From positions 2,356,001 to 2,420,000 of the forward strand of contig NZ_CP020105.1 of assembly GCF_002067135.1 (NCBI RefSeq): a DNA stretch of 64,000 nt. The letters run 5' to 3'. The notes beneath the pieces are model-generated. The model was not told the origin of the DNA, ran no database searches, and worked only from the letters and a program-made list of their open reading frames with translations. A program made the translations under genes and the position numbers. Positions 16,700 through 26,324 of the stretch are shown here, one piece after another. The stretch's first letter is position 1. Each line of letters starts with the position of its first letter. This DNA is from Spirosoma rigui. Lineage in GTDB: Bacteria; Bacteroidota; Bacteroidia; Cytophagales; Spirosomataceae.

Positions 16700-17695
16700 T
16701 TGCTTATCGAAACCCGTGCCTATGCCCGGGCGGGCCTGCTCGGCAACCCGTCTGATGGCTTCTTCGGCAAAACAATTGCCATCACCGTGCGTAACTTTGG
16801 CGCGTCGGTGACCCTGTATCCGTCGCCTGAACTGCACATCGAGCCCCAGCCGCAGGACACCAACGTGTTCCGGAGCCTGCACCACCTGCGCGATGCGGTG
16901 AGTACGCTGGGTTACCACGGCGGAGTGCCGCTGCTGAAAGCCGCCATCAAGAAATTTGCCGAGTACTGCGAAACGGAACACATTCGGCTGCCCAACCAGA
17001 ACTTTTCCATCCGCTACAGCACGTCCATTCCGAGGCAGGTAGGTTTGTCGGGGTCGAGCGCCATTATTGTAGCTACGTTCCGGGCGCTGATGCAGTTCTA
17101 CAACGTAGAGATTCCCCTGCCCATCCTGCCAAATCTGGTGCTGGCTACCGAAGCCGAAGAACTGGGTATCACAGCCGGGTTGCAGGATCGTGTGATTCAG
17201 TGCTACGAAGGCTGTGTGTACATGGACTTTGACCGCACAACGATGGAGCAGCAGGGATACGGGCAGTATGAGCCACTTGATCCGCACCTGCTCCCCAAAC
17301 TCTACATTGCCTACAACACCGACCTCGGCAAACAGTCGGGACGGGTGCATAACGACGTGCGGGCACGCTGGCTCAAAGGCGAAGAACTTGTGGTCGATAC
17401 CATGAACGGAATTGCCAACGTAGCACGGGAAGGGCGGGAAGCCCTGATGCGCCAGGATACGAAAGCACTCAACGAACTCATTAATCAAAACTTCGATCTC
17501 CGCGCCCGGATCTATTCGATCAGCGACCGCAACCGAAGCCTGATTGATACCGCCCGTGCCTGTGGAGCGTCGGCCTCGTTTACCGGATCGGGGGGCTCCA
17601 TCATTGGCCTATACCGCGACGATGCCATGCTGAACCGCCTGTTTGTTGGACTCAAGAAAATAAACGCCCGAGTTATAAAGCCCTATATTGTTTAA
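16700..17695 (+). CDS. GHMP-family sugar kinase, glucuronokinase-like
   Basis: A 331-residue cytoplasmic kinase. The N-terminus RAYARAGLLGNPSDGFFGKT resembles plant glucuronokinases, which phosphorylate D-glucuronate at C1 with ATP. The GHMP ATP-binding motif PRQVGLSGSSAI is near residue 111, and the C-terminal glycine-rich GHMP motif ASFTGSGGSIIG near residue 295. galU-like uridylyltransferase follows 95 nt later on the same strand, which would complete a kinase-plus-pyrophosphorylase route to a UDP-sugar. The substrate is inferred; other GHMP sugar 1-kinases cannot be excluded. The only plausible start is TTG at 16700, as an upstream in-frame TGA (16661-16663) leaves no ATG before the conserved region. 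Confidence 0.8.
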   Translation: MLIETRAYARAGLLGNPSDGFFGKTIAITVRNFGASVTLYPSPELHIEPQPQDTNVFRSLHHLRDAVSTLGYHGGVPLLKAAIKKFAEYCETEHIRLPNQNFSIRYSTSIPRQVGLSGSSAIIVATFRALMQFYNVEIPLPILPNLVLATEAEELGITAGLQDRVIQCYEGCVYMDFDRTTMEQQGYGQYEPLDPHLLPKLYIAYNTDLGKQSGRVHNDVRARWLKGEELVVDTMNGIANVAREGREALMRQDTKALNELINQNFDLRARIYSISDRNRSLIDTARACGASASFTGSGGSIIGLYRDDAMLNRLFVGLKKINARVIKPYIV

Positions 17696-17790
17696 AAGAG
17701 GAGGATGGAGGAAGGGGAGTACAGGCGGAAGAACACTACGTGATTCAGCCCTATATTATCCCTTTCCTTTGCCTTCTGCATGCTATAGTT

Positions 17791-18657
17791 ATGATCAAAA
17801 AAGCCGTTATCCCCGCTGCCGGACTTGGAACCCGGTTTCTGCCTGCCACCAAGGCCCAACCCAAAGAAATGCTGCCCATTATCGACCGCCCTACTATTCA
17901 GTATGTAGTGCAGGAAGCCGTTGATTCGGGGATTGAAGATATCCTGATCATTACCGGTAAAGGCAAGCGGGCTATCGAAGATCATTTCGACCGCAACTAC
18001 GAACTCGAAACCCGGCTCGAGGAAAAAGAAGACCAACTCCTGCTGGACGAGATGCGCCGGTTGTCTGACATGGCGAATCTGCACTACGTTCGGCAGCGGG
18101 AACTAAATGGCCTGGGCGATGCCATTCGCTACGCACGTCATCACGTTGGAAACGAGCCGTTTGCGGTGCTGCTGGGCGACACAATCATGGATTCGGTCAT
18201 TCCCGTTACGCAGCAGCTCATCGATACCTACGCCCAGTATGGCGGGTCGGTGATTGCCGTGGAAGAGGTACCGCACGACAAAGTAAACCGCTACGGGATT
18301 GTGGGGGGAAGGTCCATCAGCGACCGGATTCTGGAGCTGGATACGTTGGTTGAGAAACCCGCCCTCGCCGATGCGCCCTCCAACCTGGCCATTGCGGGCC
18401 GGTACATTCTGACACCCGATATTTTCGATATGCTGGAGCAGACACCGGTAGGTAAAAACAACGAAATTCAGCTGACCGATGCCATGCTGCTGCTGCTCAA
18501 GCGGGAGAATTTATACGCCCACCGTATTGAAGGCAAGCGGCACGACATCGGCAACAAACTGGATTTTCTGAAGACAACGGTCGAGTTTGCGCTCAAGCGC
18601 AGCGAGTTTGCCGCGCCCTTCCGGGCCTTCCTGGAAGAGATTCTTGCCGCTAAGTGA
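17791..18657 (+). CDS. galU: UTP--glucose-1-phosphate uridylyltransferase
   Basis: A 288-residue enzyme making UDP-glucose and pyrophosphate from UTP and glucose 1-phosphate, a precursor for polysaccharide and lipid glycosylation. ATG 17791 gives the canonical start MIKKAVIPAAGLGTRFLPATK, containing the nucleotide-binding motif; an earlier in-frame start at 17740 only adds unrelated residues. Family motifs QPKEMLPI, GLGDAIRYA, LLGDTI, VEKP and NEIQLTDA are all present, and length is normal. It lies downstream of the GHMP kinase, so it or a sibling activity may process the kinase product. Confidence 0.93.
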   Translation: MIKKAVIPAAGLGTRFLPATKAQPKEMLPIIDRPTIQYVVQEAVDSGIEDILIITGKGKRAIEDHFDRNYELETRLEEKEDQLLLDEMRRLSDMANLHYVRQRELNGLGDAIRYARHHVGNEPFAVLLGDTIMDSVIPVTQQLIDTYAQYGGSVIAVEEVPHDKVNRYGIVGGRSISDRILELDTLVEKPALADAPSNLAIAGRYILTPDIFDMLEQTPVGKNNEIQLTDAMLLLLKRENLYAHRIEGKRHDIGNKLDFLKTTVEFALKRSEFAAPFRAFLEEILAAK

Positions 18658-18762
18658 GGTATGTTTCGGACGCTTTCGTCTTTATTGTCTCGGGAGGTAG
18701 ACCAGACGGTTTTCTCCCACGTTTTATCAAAAATAGTACGCGTAAACTTAACAATCTCAACC

Positions 18763-19503
18763 ATGAATTACCTGCGTTTATCGGCTGTGGCACTCCTGGC
18801 CCTCGCCCTTATTGCTCCCAATACCAATACGGTTGTGGCCGGGCCCAACCCCATCAAGTCGGGTGAGCCAACTGCCAAAAAAGGCAAGTGGGAAACCCTA
18901 TTCGATGGTAAAACGCTTACCGGCTGGCATATTTACCTCAAGCCGGGTCAGCCCGTTTCGGACAAATGGGTTGTTGACGACAACGCGATTCACCTCACCC
19001 AAGGTGGGGCGGGTGACCTCGTTACCGACAAAGAGTATGGTGATTTCGAGCTGGAGATGGAGTGGAAAATTGCCGAAGGGGGCAACAGCGGTATTATTTA
19101 CCACGTTCACGAGGATCCCAAGTTCAAAGCGACTTACCAGACCGGCCCCGAAATGCAGGTGCTGGATAACGAGCGTCACCCCGACGCCAAGCAGGGCCGC
19201 GATGGAAACCGTACCGCCGGTTCGCTCTACGATCTGCAAAAGCCCGTTACGCCCATGGCTGCCAAGCCCGCCGGTGAGTGGAACAAAGCCAAGCTGATCA
19301 TCAGCAAAGGCAAAGCCGAGCAATACCTGAACGGCAAGAAAACGGCCGAATACCAGACCAGCGGCCCCGAGTGGGACAAAATGGTTGCCGAAAGCAAGTT
19401 CAAAGGCTGGGAAGGCTTCGGTAAGTACAGCACCGGCCACCTGGCGTTGCAGGACCATGGCAACAAAGTATGGTTCCGTAATATCCGGATTCGCGAATTA
19501 TAA
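18763..19503 (+). CDS. Exported DUF1080 protein (3-keto-disaccharide hydrolase family)
   Basis: A 246-residue exported protein. ATG 18763 begins a Sec signal peptide (MNYLRLSAVALLALALIAP); a longer frame from 18661 adds non-signal sequence. The mature part is one DUF1080 jelly-roll domain: WETLFDGKTLTGWH, DFELEMEWKIAEGGNSGIIYHV, GPEMQVLDNERHPDA, and the closing GHLALQDHGNKVWFRNIRI. Relatives cleave 3-keto-glycosides made by oxidoreductases. The next gene, 42 nt downstream, is a sugar isomerase-like protein, a frequent companion, suggesting one periplasmic sugar pathway. Confidence 0.88.
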   Translation: MNYLRLSAVALLALALIAPNTNTVVAGPNPIKSGEPTAKKGKWETLFDGKTLTGWHIYLKPGQPVSDKWVVDDNAIHLTQGGAGDLVTDKEYGDFELEMEWKIAEGGNSGIIYHVHEDPKFKATYQTGPEMQVLDNERHPDAKQGRDGNRTAGSLYDLQKPVTPMAAKPAGEWNKAKLIISKGKAEQYLNGKKTAEYQTSGPEWDKMVAESKFKGWEGFGKYSTGHLALQDHGNKVWFRNIRIREL

Positions 19504-19545
19504 TGGTACAGGCGCGCCCACCGCGTTACACAAACCAAAACGAGA

Positions 19546-20421
19546 ATGAACTCCTCCCGCCGAACGGCCCTCAAAAATCTGACTGGCAGCGCCCTCGCCC
19601 TGTCACTGACCAACACCGTTGCTACTGCCATGACCCAATCTGAAGCGGCTGCCCCACTCCTGAAAGGGCGTATTAACCACTCGGTATGCCGGTGGTGCTA
19701 CAGCAAAATCCCGCTGGACGAACTGTGTAAAGCAGCCAAAGAAATGGGGATCAAATCCATTGATCTGACGGGCCCCGAAGAGTGGCCTACGCTGAAAAAA
19801 TACGGCCTTACGTCGGCGCTGCCGCAGGGTGCCGGAAAAGGCATTGGTGACGGCTTTAATGACCCAAAGTTTCACGATGAACTGGTAGCCAGTTACGAAG
19901 CAATCTTTCCAAAACTGAAAGAAGCCGGCTTAACTACTGTGATCTGTTTCTCGGGTAATCGCCGGGGTATGAGCGACGAGCAGGGCGCGGCCAACTGTGC
20001 CGTGGGGCTGAAGCGGTTGATGCCCAGCGCCGAGAAGTACGGTATAACCATGATCATGGAACTGCTCAACAGCAAGGTGGATCACAAGGATTACATGTGC
20101 GATCATACCGCCTGGGGCGCGGACCTCTGCAAGCGTGTGGGGTCGAACAACTTCAAGCTGCTGTATGATATCTACCACATGCAGATCATGGAAGGTGACA
20201 TCATCCGGACCATTCGCCAGTATCATCAGTACATTGGGCACTACCATACGGGCGGTAACCCCGGTCGGAACGAGATCGACGAGTCGCAGGAGATCTACTA
20301 TCCGGCGGTGATGAAAGCCATTATCGATACCGGCTTCAAAGGCTACGTAGCGCAGGAGTTCATCCCTAAGCGGGACCCGCTGACGAGTCTGAAAGAAGCC
20401 GTGCTTCTCTGTGACGTGTAG
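19546..20421 (+). CDS. Tat-exported sugar isomerase/epimerase (hydroxypyruvate isomerase-like)
   Basis: A 291-residue xylose-isomerase-like TIM barrel. The N-terminus MNSSRRTALKNLTGSALAL carries a twin-arginine signal, so the folded protein is probably sent to the periplasm. Motifs ITMIMELLNSK, LLYDIYHMQIMEGD and YVAQEFIPK supply the metal-binding Glu, Asp and His residues of the family. It is probably co-transcribed with the DUF1080 gene and is closed by a clear terminator. Its exact substrate is unknown; 3-keto sugars are plausible from the context. Confidence 0.85.
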   Translation: MNSSRRTALKNLTGSALALSLTNTVATAMTQSEAAAPLLKGRINHSVCRWCYSKIPLDELCKAAKEMGIKSIDLTGPEEWPTLKKYGLTSALPQGAGKGIGDGFNDPKFHDELVASYEAIFPKLKEAGLTTVICFSGNRRGMSDEQGAANCAVGLKRLMPSAEKYGITMIMELLNSKVDHKDYMCDHTAWGADLCKRVGSNNFKLLYDIYHMQIMEGDIIRTIRQYHQYIGHYHTGGNPGRNEIDESQEIYYPAVMKAIIDTGFKGYVAQEFIPKRDPLTSLKEAVLLCDV

Positions 20422-20445
20422 CAAACAGACCATAGCAACAAAAGG

Positions 20446-20475
20446 AAGGCAGGCCAACAGGGTCTGCCTTTTTTT
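20446..20475 (+). terminator. Intrinsic terminator after the sugar isomerase gene
   Basis: Ten-pair stem (AAGGCAGGCC / GGTCTGCCTT with one G-U) and a run of seven T residues. Confidence 0.9.
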
Positions 20476-20675
20476 GTGCCCTCACCGGCGGGTACAGCAG
20501 GACCGCTTGTTAACAACAGCTACGCGAATGAATGGCTCAAAACCTACCGGTAGATTAATTAGCGGGGAAAGGTGTACCGTCTGGTATATAATGGAGATAC
20601 CTGTACAGTCTTTGTCTTACATATGTGCACTAGTAACCCAGAATGGGTATCAATTCACTATTTACGATCAATTTT

Positions 20676-23615
20676 ATGAAAGACAAGTACTTGATAAGGG
20701 CTACCCGGTGGTGGTTAGCAACAGTATGCTGGTTGAGTTTAACCCTGGCAGCGCAAGCCCAAAGTACGCAGCCGCCCAGTATTAAGTGGCAGCGGGTGGT
20801 TGAAGCCAGTGGTACGTCTGGTCCTGTTAATGGGAGGCCTGTAGTCACTAAAACTAATGAGGGGGGCTACGCTGTTCTGACTGGTGATAAACGACTTCTC
20901 TATTTGACGTCTTCCGGCGATATTGTTGTTGATAGAGCAATTTTACCGGTAAATTCTGGCGGAGATGCAGGCTCTACCAGCACAGTTGGCATAGTGGCTG
21001 CAACAGACGGCGGAGTAATTATATCCCTTCAGGATACCCGAGGTTCCTGGCTGCAGAAAAGAAACGTGAACGGAGACGTTACGTGGGAGTATCCTCTGTG
21101 GTCTAATCAGGACGGGTATCAATACTCAATCGGTACTATTCTAAATTCGGTGGATGGGGGATTTGTTATGTTTGCAAACTACCAGGACAACAAGAGCACC
21201 GTTACGAAAGCCTATGTTGTAGCTAATAAATTTACCAGTAGTGGAGCAGTTGAGTGGAGTCGGATTATTGACTATCCTGGTGCCGCCAGTACTAGAGTCG
21301 CTCAGGCCACACGTACGAATGGCTCAAGCAACGGTGGTTATATGTTAGCTGGATCAACCTATGCCAATTATGATGGTAATACATTTTTCCGTGGCTGGAC
21401 AGCTAGACTTGATGAATAGGGTAATGTAATTCGGCAAACTCGATACGACAGTATTAATGGGCTTAATGGAATTACTGTTTACCAGAACTCCGGGGATAGA
21501 TACATAATAAACGGACCGAGCTTTACTAACCCAACTGGTAACTACACGTCTTCCTCATTTTTAATTGATGACTTGGGAACACTAGACCGTAGTCTTCCAG
21601 TAGCGATGGCTCCATTCCCGTCTTATAATTCAGCGGCAACTATTGTTAATGTTCCGGTGGCTAAAACACTTTCTAGTTATGTTGTTGCTAATGAGACACC
21701 AGTAGATCAAAACGGTGGCGATATTCGATTGACGGGTTTCTCCAATCTGGGAACGGTTGCCTGGACGAAGACGCTGGGCGGTTCAGGGAGGGAGTACGGG
21801 TATCAACCATCGGTCGTTGCCATCGACAACGGATATGTTGTTGTTGGTATAACTGAGTCAACAGATGGCGACGTATTGGGAAAACAGACAAAAAGCCCAG
21901 CTACTTGGATTGTCAAGCTACAGAGTCCTGATAAAACGTTGACGTTAGCACAGCCTGGCTATAACTGCACGACTGGTCTGATCACCTTTATCAGCTCAGG
22001 GGGCGACGGTTCTCCCATTACATATAACGCACCGGGTGTCAGTCGCTCTTCACCAACAAGCAATCAGGGTGTTGTTGAACAGGGTCTACGGAATGATCCA
22101 AAACCCATTTTGATCACGGCAACACAGAGTGGGGAAACCGCTATTTATAGTTTTGACTTTGGTGCCTTCTGCAGTTCAACTCCACGGCTGCCAGTTATAG
22201 ATAACCCCATTCCTAGCTTGACTTTGTCTGTTGGGATCGGATTAACTACGCCCATAAGTAACTATTTTCAGCAGAGTTCGGGATATTATCTGACGTTTAG
22301 AGCGATTGGACTGCCGCCGGGGTTACACTTTTTTGAAGAGTTGGCTGTGAGAACCGCTTACATAACAGGTGTACCAACAATGCCCGGCGTATATCCTGTG
22401 ACGGTTACGGCTACCAATCCACTGTTACCTTCACCAGACAATTCGGTGTCTGCAACCTTTACCATTACGGTGTTACCTACCTTTGGTACTGACCCACCGA
22501 CCCCGCCCTCTACCGGTGGCTCGCTCGTGCTGACCCCGCCCACTTACAATTGCACTACGGGTGCTATTACCTTCAATACCACCGGGGGAGACGGTACGCC
22601 GATTACCTACAGTGCACCGGGCATCAGCCGTTCGTCACTTAGCAGTGCTACGGGCATCATTGAGCAGGGCCTGCGAAATGATCCTAAGCCGATCACGATC
22701 ATAGCCACCCAGAGCGGCAACTCAAATCAGTACGTGTTTGACTTCCTGTCGTACTGCACGACAGGTATGCCGCCAGTGATTCTTTCGCCCATTCCGAACT
22801 ATACATTTAGCGTGGGACAAAATGTGTTTGAGTATGTCAATCAATATTTTAGCCGGCGACCAGCCAACCCGGTCACGTTTACGGCATCGAGTCTGCCCAA
22901 AGGATTGTCATTTACCAATATCCCCAGCGTAAACGAAGGTCTTTTAGCGGGCGTACCAAGTGTTCCGGGTGTGTATACGGTAACGGTAACCGCTACCGAT
23001 CCGCTCATGACTCCACCGGCCAACGCCGTTTCGTCAACGTTTACAATTACCATTATTGACAAGCCCACAGCCCCGCCAACGGGGAGTACGTTTACGTTGC
23101 TGGCTCCTGTCTACGACTGCGCAACGGGTGCCATCACCTTTCAAACGAGTGGCGGAAATGGCTCTTCCATTGAGTACGCAGCTGCGGGCATCACGGGCTG
23201 GACCACCAACCCAAATCAATTCGTAGATCGGGATAGCCGGACGGCCAACGATGTACAACCGTTTATACTGATGGCCCGCCAGAACGGCGTAACGGTCCAG
23301 TACGAATGGAATCTGAAAGCCGCCTGTGGCCGGGCGCGGGTGGGAACTGTCGAACCCGAGGCCGAACTGAGTTTGACGGTAATGGGCAACCCGGCTACCG
23401 ATCGGGTACGGGTTCGCGTGGGGGGTGTTAATGGCCGATCAGTTCGGCTGGTGCTTAGCGACGCCGGCGGCCGGATGCTGGAAGGCCGGATTGTCGACGG
23501 AGCTGAAGGAAATGGAGAGCAGGTGTTTGACGTTCAGCGTTCATTGCCTGGTTTGTTGTTGCTGCGGGCTACGACCGCTACGCAGACCAAAGCTGTAAAA
23601 ATCCTGAAACAGTAA
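20676..23615 (+). pseudogene. T9SS-secreted Ig-like repeat protein interrupted by an in-frame TAG
   Basis: One frame encodes a secreted protein of about 979 codons, but codon 248 (21417-21419) is TAG. The frame is open on both sides and the protein reads through smoothly: ...TARLDE then stop then GNVIRQTRYDS, where CAG (Gln) is the natural ancestor. Signal peptide at residues 12-30 (CWLSLTLAAQAQ). The first 410 residues contain a repeated-observation domain; then three modules beginning YNCTTG or YDCATG alternate with two He_PIG-type Ig domains (ITGVPTMPGVYPVTVTAT). It ends with a type A T9SS sorting domain (GNPATDRVRVRV...LLRATTATQTKAVKILKQ). The 5' half is more AT-rich than the 3' half. It could be a recent pseudogene, a sequencing error, or a suppressed codon. 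Confidence 0.8.
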
Positions 23616-23620
23616 CCAGA

Positions 23621-23682
23621 GTCATTTAAACGCCATCGGCCAGCCGTTACTGATTACGGCTGGCCGATGGCGTTTAAATGAC
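23621..23682. terminator. Bidirectional terminator with a 27-bp perfect stem
   Basis: Arms 23621-23647 and 23656-23682 are perfect reverse complements (GTCATTTAAACGCCATCGGC...) with an 8-nt loop. It lies between convergent genes and overlaps the last codon and stop of the glycosyltransferase gene. Confidence 0.85.
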
Positions 23683-24552
23683 CTTGTAGTTTTTGTATTC
23701 CCCAATGCGCCAGCCCGTCATCTTCTCAACGAAAGCCAGAAAGCGAAGGCGGGGTGTCTTGTAATTTTTTCGGCGCGTGTCGAAATTGAACGACCAGTTC
23801 AGCCGGTCCACGCGGGCCTGCATTACGGCGGGGTGCGAACCGGTGAAGGGCAGGAGCGAGTCGGCCTGGTTGTAGTCGAAGTCCGGGGCTTTTTCGGGTT
23901 CTTTTACGAGTTCTGTACCATCGTTGTGGTAGAACCGGTGCATGCTCTGCAGCCGAATGTGCTGCGTTTTCGGGGGTTTCACCCAGCCGTAGTGGTAGAT
24001 ATAGGCGTCAACCAGTTTGACGTGCAATTTCCGGTTGTCGCGGCTGCGGAACCCCTGCGCGTCTTTGTACGAAACGACCTGACCTGTGTTCCGGATCACC
24101 CGTATTTCACGCCGGTACCAGCGTCGGGAGTTACCCACGTAGCTGTAAGAACCGTAGAAATGCAGGTATTTAAACAAAAGCCCCTCAACGCTGGTGTCGG
24201 TGAGGTAGGTTTCCATGGCCTGCCGAACGGCTGGAATCGACTGCTCGTGCAGCACCTCGTCGCCCTGGATGTAGAAGGCCCAGTCGACATCGGGTGACAC
24301 GGCGGCCAGCGCTTTGTTGGTTTCCTGCGCCAGCACCTGGCCACCCGCCCGGGCCGACTGATCCCAGACGGTATGGATGACCCTGATTTTATCGGAGGGG
24401 ATGGCGTTGATCAGCGCCAGCGTGTCGTCGTCCGAGTCCCCAACGGCAATAACAAACTCATCGCAAAGAGGCAGCACCGACGTGATGGCTTCAACAATCG
24501 GGTAGTCGAACTGAACAGCATTACGTATAAACGTGAAACCGGCAACTTTCAT
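23674..24552 (-). CDS. Family 2 glycosyltransferase
   Basis: A 292-residue cytoplasmic glycosyltransferase. The GT2 fold is visible from VAGFTFIRNAV and DEFVIAVGDSDDDT to WAFYIQGDEVLHE, which supplies the acidic metal-binding residues; the C-terminal part includes several HY/RFYH motifs. No membrane segments are predicted. It stands alone, with the stop codon inside a bidirectional terminator, so it is probably monocistronic from the promoter box at 24591. The donor and acceptor are unknown; transfer to cell-surface glycans is usual for the family. Confidence 0.87.
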   Translation of the reverse strand: MKVAGFTFIRNAVQFDYPIVEAITSVLPLCDEFVIAVGDSDDDTLALINAIPSDKIRVIHTVWDQSARAGGQVLAQETNKALAAVSPDVDWAFYIQGDEVLHEQSIPAVRQAMETYLTDTSVEGLLFKYLHFYGSYSYVGNSRRWYRREIRVIRNTGQVVSYKDAQGFRSRDNRKLHVKLVDAYIYHYGWVKPPKTQHIRLQSMHRFYHNDGTELVKEPEKAPDFDYNQADSLLPFTGSHPAVMQARVDRLNWSFNFDTRRKNYKTPRLRFLAFVEKMTGWRIGEYKNYKVI

Positions 24553-24590
24553 TGGTTAAGCGGAGCTTGTAAGTAGGGTCCAAAGGTACC

Positions 24591-24598
24591 GTTTCCCG
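24591..24598 (-). promoter_or_regulatory. Bacteroidota -7 box (TACCTTTG) for the glycosyltransferase
   Basis: The minus strand reads TACCTTTG, 39 nt upstream of the start at 24552. No clear -33 element is seen. Confidence 0.45.
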
Positions 24599-24679
24599 GC
24601 CCTTCTGACAAAAGAGCGGAGGGAGGGGGACCACGTTTACCAGCATCAGACCGCCGTTTACGTACGAATCGGGGCAACT

Positions 24680-24696
24680 TGCACACATCGTGTGCA
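24680..24696. promoter_or_regulatory. Inverted repeat, candidate operator before the esterase gene
   Basis: TGCACAC-ATC-GTGTGCA is a perfect 7+3+7 inverted repeat in the divergent intergenic region. A near-match to the -7 box (CATCTTTG, 24716-24723) lies 19 nt downstream on the plus strand, so a factor bound here would sit just upstream of RNA polymerase. Confidence 0.4.
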
Positions 24697-24808
24697 TTAG
24701 CATTCTAAATTGCTCCATCTTTGGGTACATATCGGGCGTAGTGCAATCTGCTCTTACGGCCAGACGCTATTTTTAGCCTGTTTCCTCACTATACAACCTG
24801 CTGCTGTT

Positions 24809-26020
24809 ATGCGCCCAACTTCTCCCGCTTCACTGGTTCGTTTGCTCTGGATTGTCTGGATTGTTGCCGTTTCGTCCTGTAGCCAGACCGACACCCCGCC
24901 AACGCCCGCCGACCAGGACAAATACCTGGTGGGCAGTACCCAACTGGCCCAGCTGACCAAAGACCAGACGCTGGCCCAGCTTACGCAGTCGGCGGCCCTG
25001 TTTGGTGGGGTATCGCCCAGCCTGTTTGTGCAGAATGGCTGCACCGTCTATCGGCTCACGTATCGGACCAAGAACGTCGATGGTAGTGATGTTACGGCGT
25101 CAGGAGCCTTGCTGGTACCCATAAAAACGGGACCGCTGCCCTTGATGAGCATCCAGCACGGTACCATCTTTACGGAACAGGAAGCCCCATCCAACTACGC
25201 TCCCGGAACCGAATCCTACACGGTGGGGACGCTGGCTGCCGCGCTCGGCTACATCGTAGCTTATCCTGATTACCTTGGTTATGGAGAGAGTAAACAGATA
25301 CCGCATCCCTACGAACACAGCAAAACACTGGCCTCCGCCAGCTACGACATGCTCCAGGCTGTTCGGGAGTTCTGCAAACAGAAGTCTATCAGCTGGAATA
25401 ACAACCTGTACCTGTCCGGCTATTCCCAGGGTGGGGGCGCTACGATGAGCCTGCAGCAAAAGATAGAAAGTGAAACCCCCATGGCGTTTACGCTGAAGGC
25501 GGTCAGCTGCGGGGCGGGTGCCTACGACAAAACCAATTTTACGAAGTTTCTGCTCGGTAACCCGTCGTCGGGCTTGCCACTGGCCAATAGCCAGTACATC
25601 TGGGTGATGCAGACCTATAACCGGATTTACGGCTTTAACCGCCCGCTGACGTTTTACCTGAAAGAACCGTATGCCGGTCGGGTGCAGAGCCAGGGTACAT
25701 CGGCCGTGGTCGACGTTAGTTTGAACCTGGCCCTTACCGATGAGTTCCGCAACGGTATTCTTAACGGCACCGACACCGACTACCTGAAGGCGCTGAAAGA
25801 AAACGATACGTACAACTTTGTTCCTAAAACACCAACATTGCTTATTCACGGAACCGATGACCAGCAGGTGTATTTCCTGAACAGTCAGAATGCCTACGAT
25901 GCCATGAAAAAGCTGGGCGCTACTAACGTGCAACTGGTACCCATCGTGGGGAAAACGCACCCAAGCACCATTCCCGACTACCTTCTCCGAACGGTACAGT
26001 TCTTTTCGACGCTGCAGTAA
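24809..26020 (+). CDS. Lipoprotein alpha/beta hydrolase (secretory-lipase-like)
   Basis: A 403-residue lipoprotein. ATG 24809 begins the signal peptide (LVRLLWIVWIVAVSSC, lipobox cysteine near residue 23). The hydrolase core has ALGYIVAYPDYLGYGESK, the nucleophile elbow LSGYSQGG with the catalytic serine, and near the C-terminus LLIHGTDDQQV (acid) and GKTHPST (histidine). The lid-type insert and lipid anchor suggest an esterase or lipase acting at the cell surface. It stands alone downstream of a palindrome at 24680. Confidence 0.85.
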   Translation: MRPTSPASLVRLLWIVWIVAVSSCSQTDTPPTPADQDKYLVGSTQLAQLTKDQTLAQLTQSAALFGGVSPSLFVQNGCTVYRLTYRTKNVDGSDVTASGALLVPIKTGPLPLMSIQHGTIFTEQEAPSNYAPGTESYTVGTLAAALGYIVAYPDYLGYGESKQIPHPYEHSKTLASASYDMLQAVREFCKQKSISWNNNLYLSGYSQGGGATMSLQQKIESETPMAFTLKAVSCGAGAYDKTNFTKFLLGNPSSGLPLANSQYIWVMQTYNRIYGFNRPLTFYLKEPYAGRVQSQGTSAVVDVSLNLALTDEFRNGILNGTDTDYLKALKENDTYNFVPKTPTLLIHGTDDQQVYFLNSQNAYDAMKKLGATNVQLVPIVGKTHPSTIPDYLLRTVQFFSTLQ

Positions 26021-26324
26021 ACGGGAGTAAATGCCGGTACGTCATTGGTACGGGTATTCGTCTTCATATCGGTAGTTCGACCATTACGTCTACCTGTACC
26101 GTTAGCACTGGTATCCAGGATAGCCAGGCCGGTCATAGCGTTTATGTGGGACGAATTTATAATAATACCTCATTGGGATATAATTATTCCGTTGAAAGGC
26201 CGGGTGGTATGCCGAGGCACTATAGTACATGAGTTTTTGTTAGATTTGCGTAACCAGAACGAAGGAGCCATTTAAACAGGCTTCTTGTTCCGGTCCAATC
26301 GAACCAGTAGCCTCTACGCCGACT
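26021..26324. other. Intergenic region before arsR, no gene
   Basis: This 304-nt stretch has no convincing gene; a 76-codon frame at 26045 has no ribosome site and an unlikely composition. The only recognised signal is the -7 box at 26241. The central part is AT-rich. Confidence 0.5.
26241..26248 (+). promoter_or_regulatory. Bacteroidota -7 box (TAGATTTG) before arsR
   Basis: Exact TAnnTTTG match, 77 nt upstream of the ArsR start codon; transcription would begin near 26255. The -33 box is not evident. Confidence 0.45.

Noticed and set aside
26045-26275. A 76-codon plus-strand frame before arsR
   Set aside because: No ribosome site or ATG-based start, and the arsR promoter box lies inside it.
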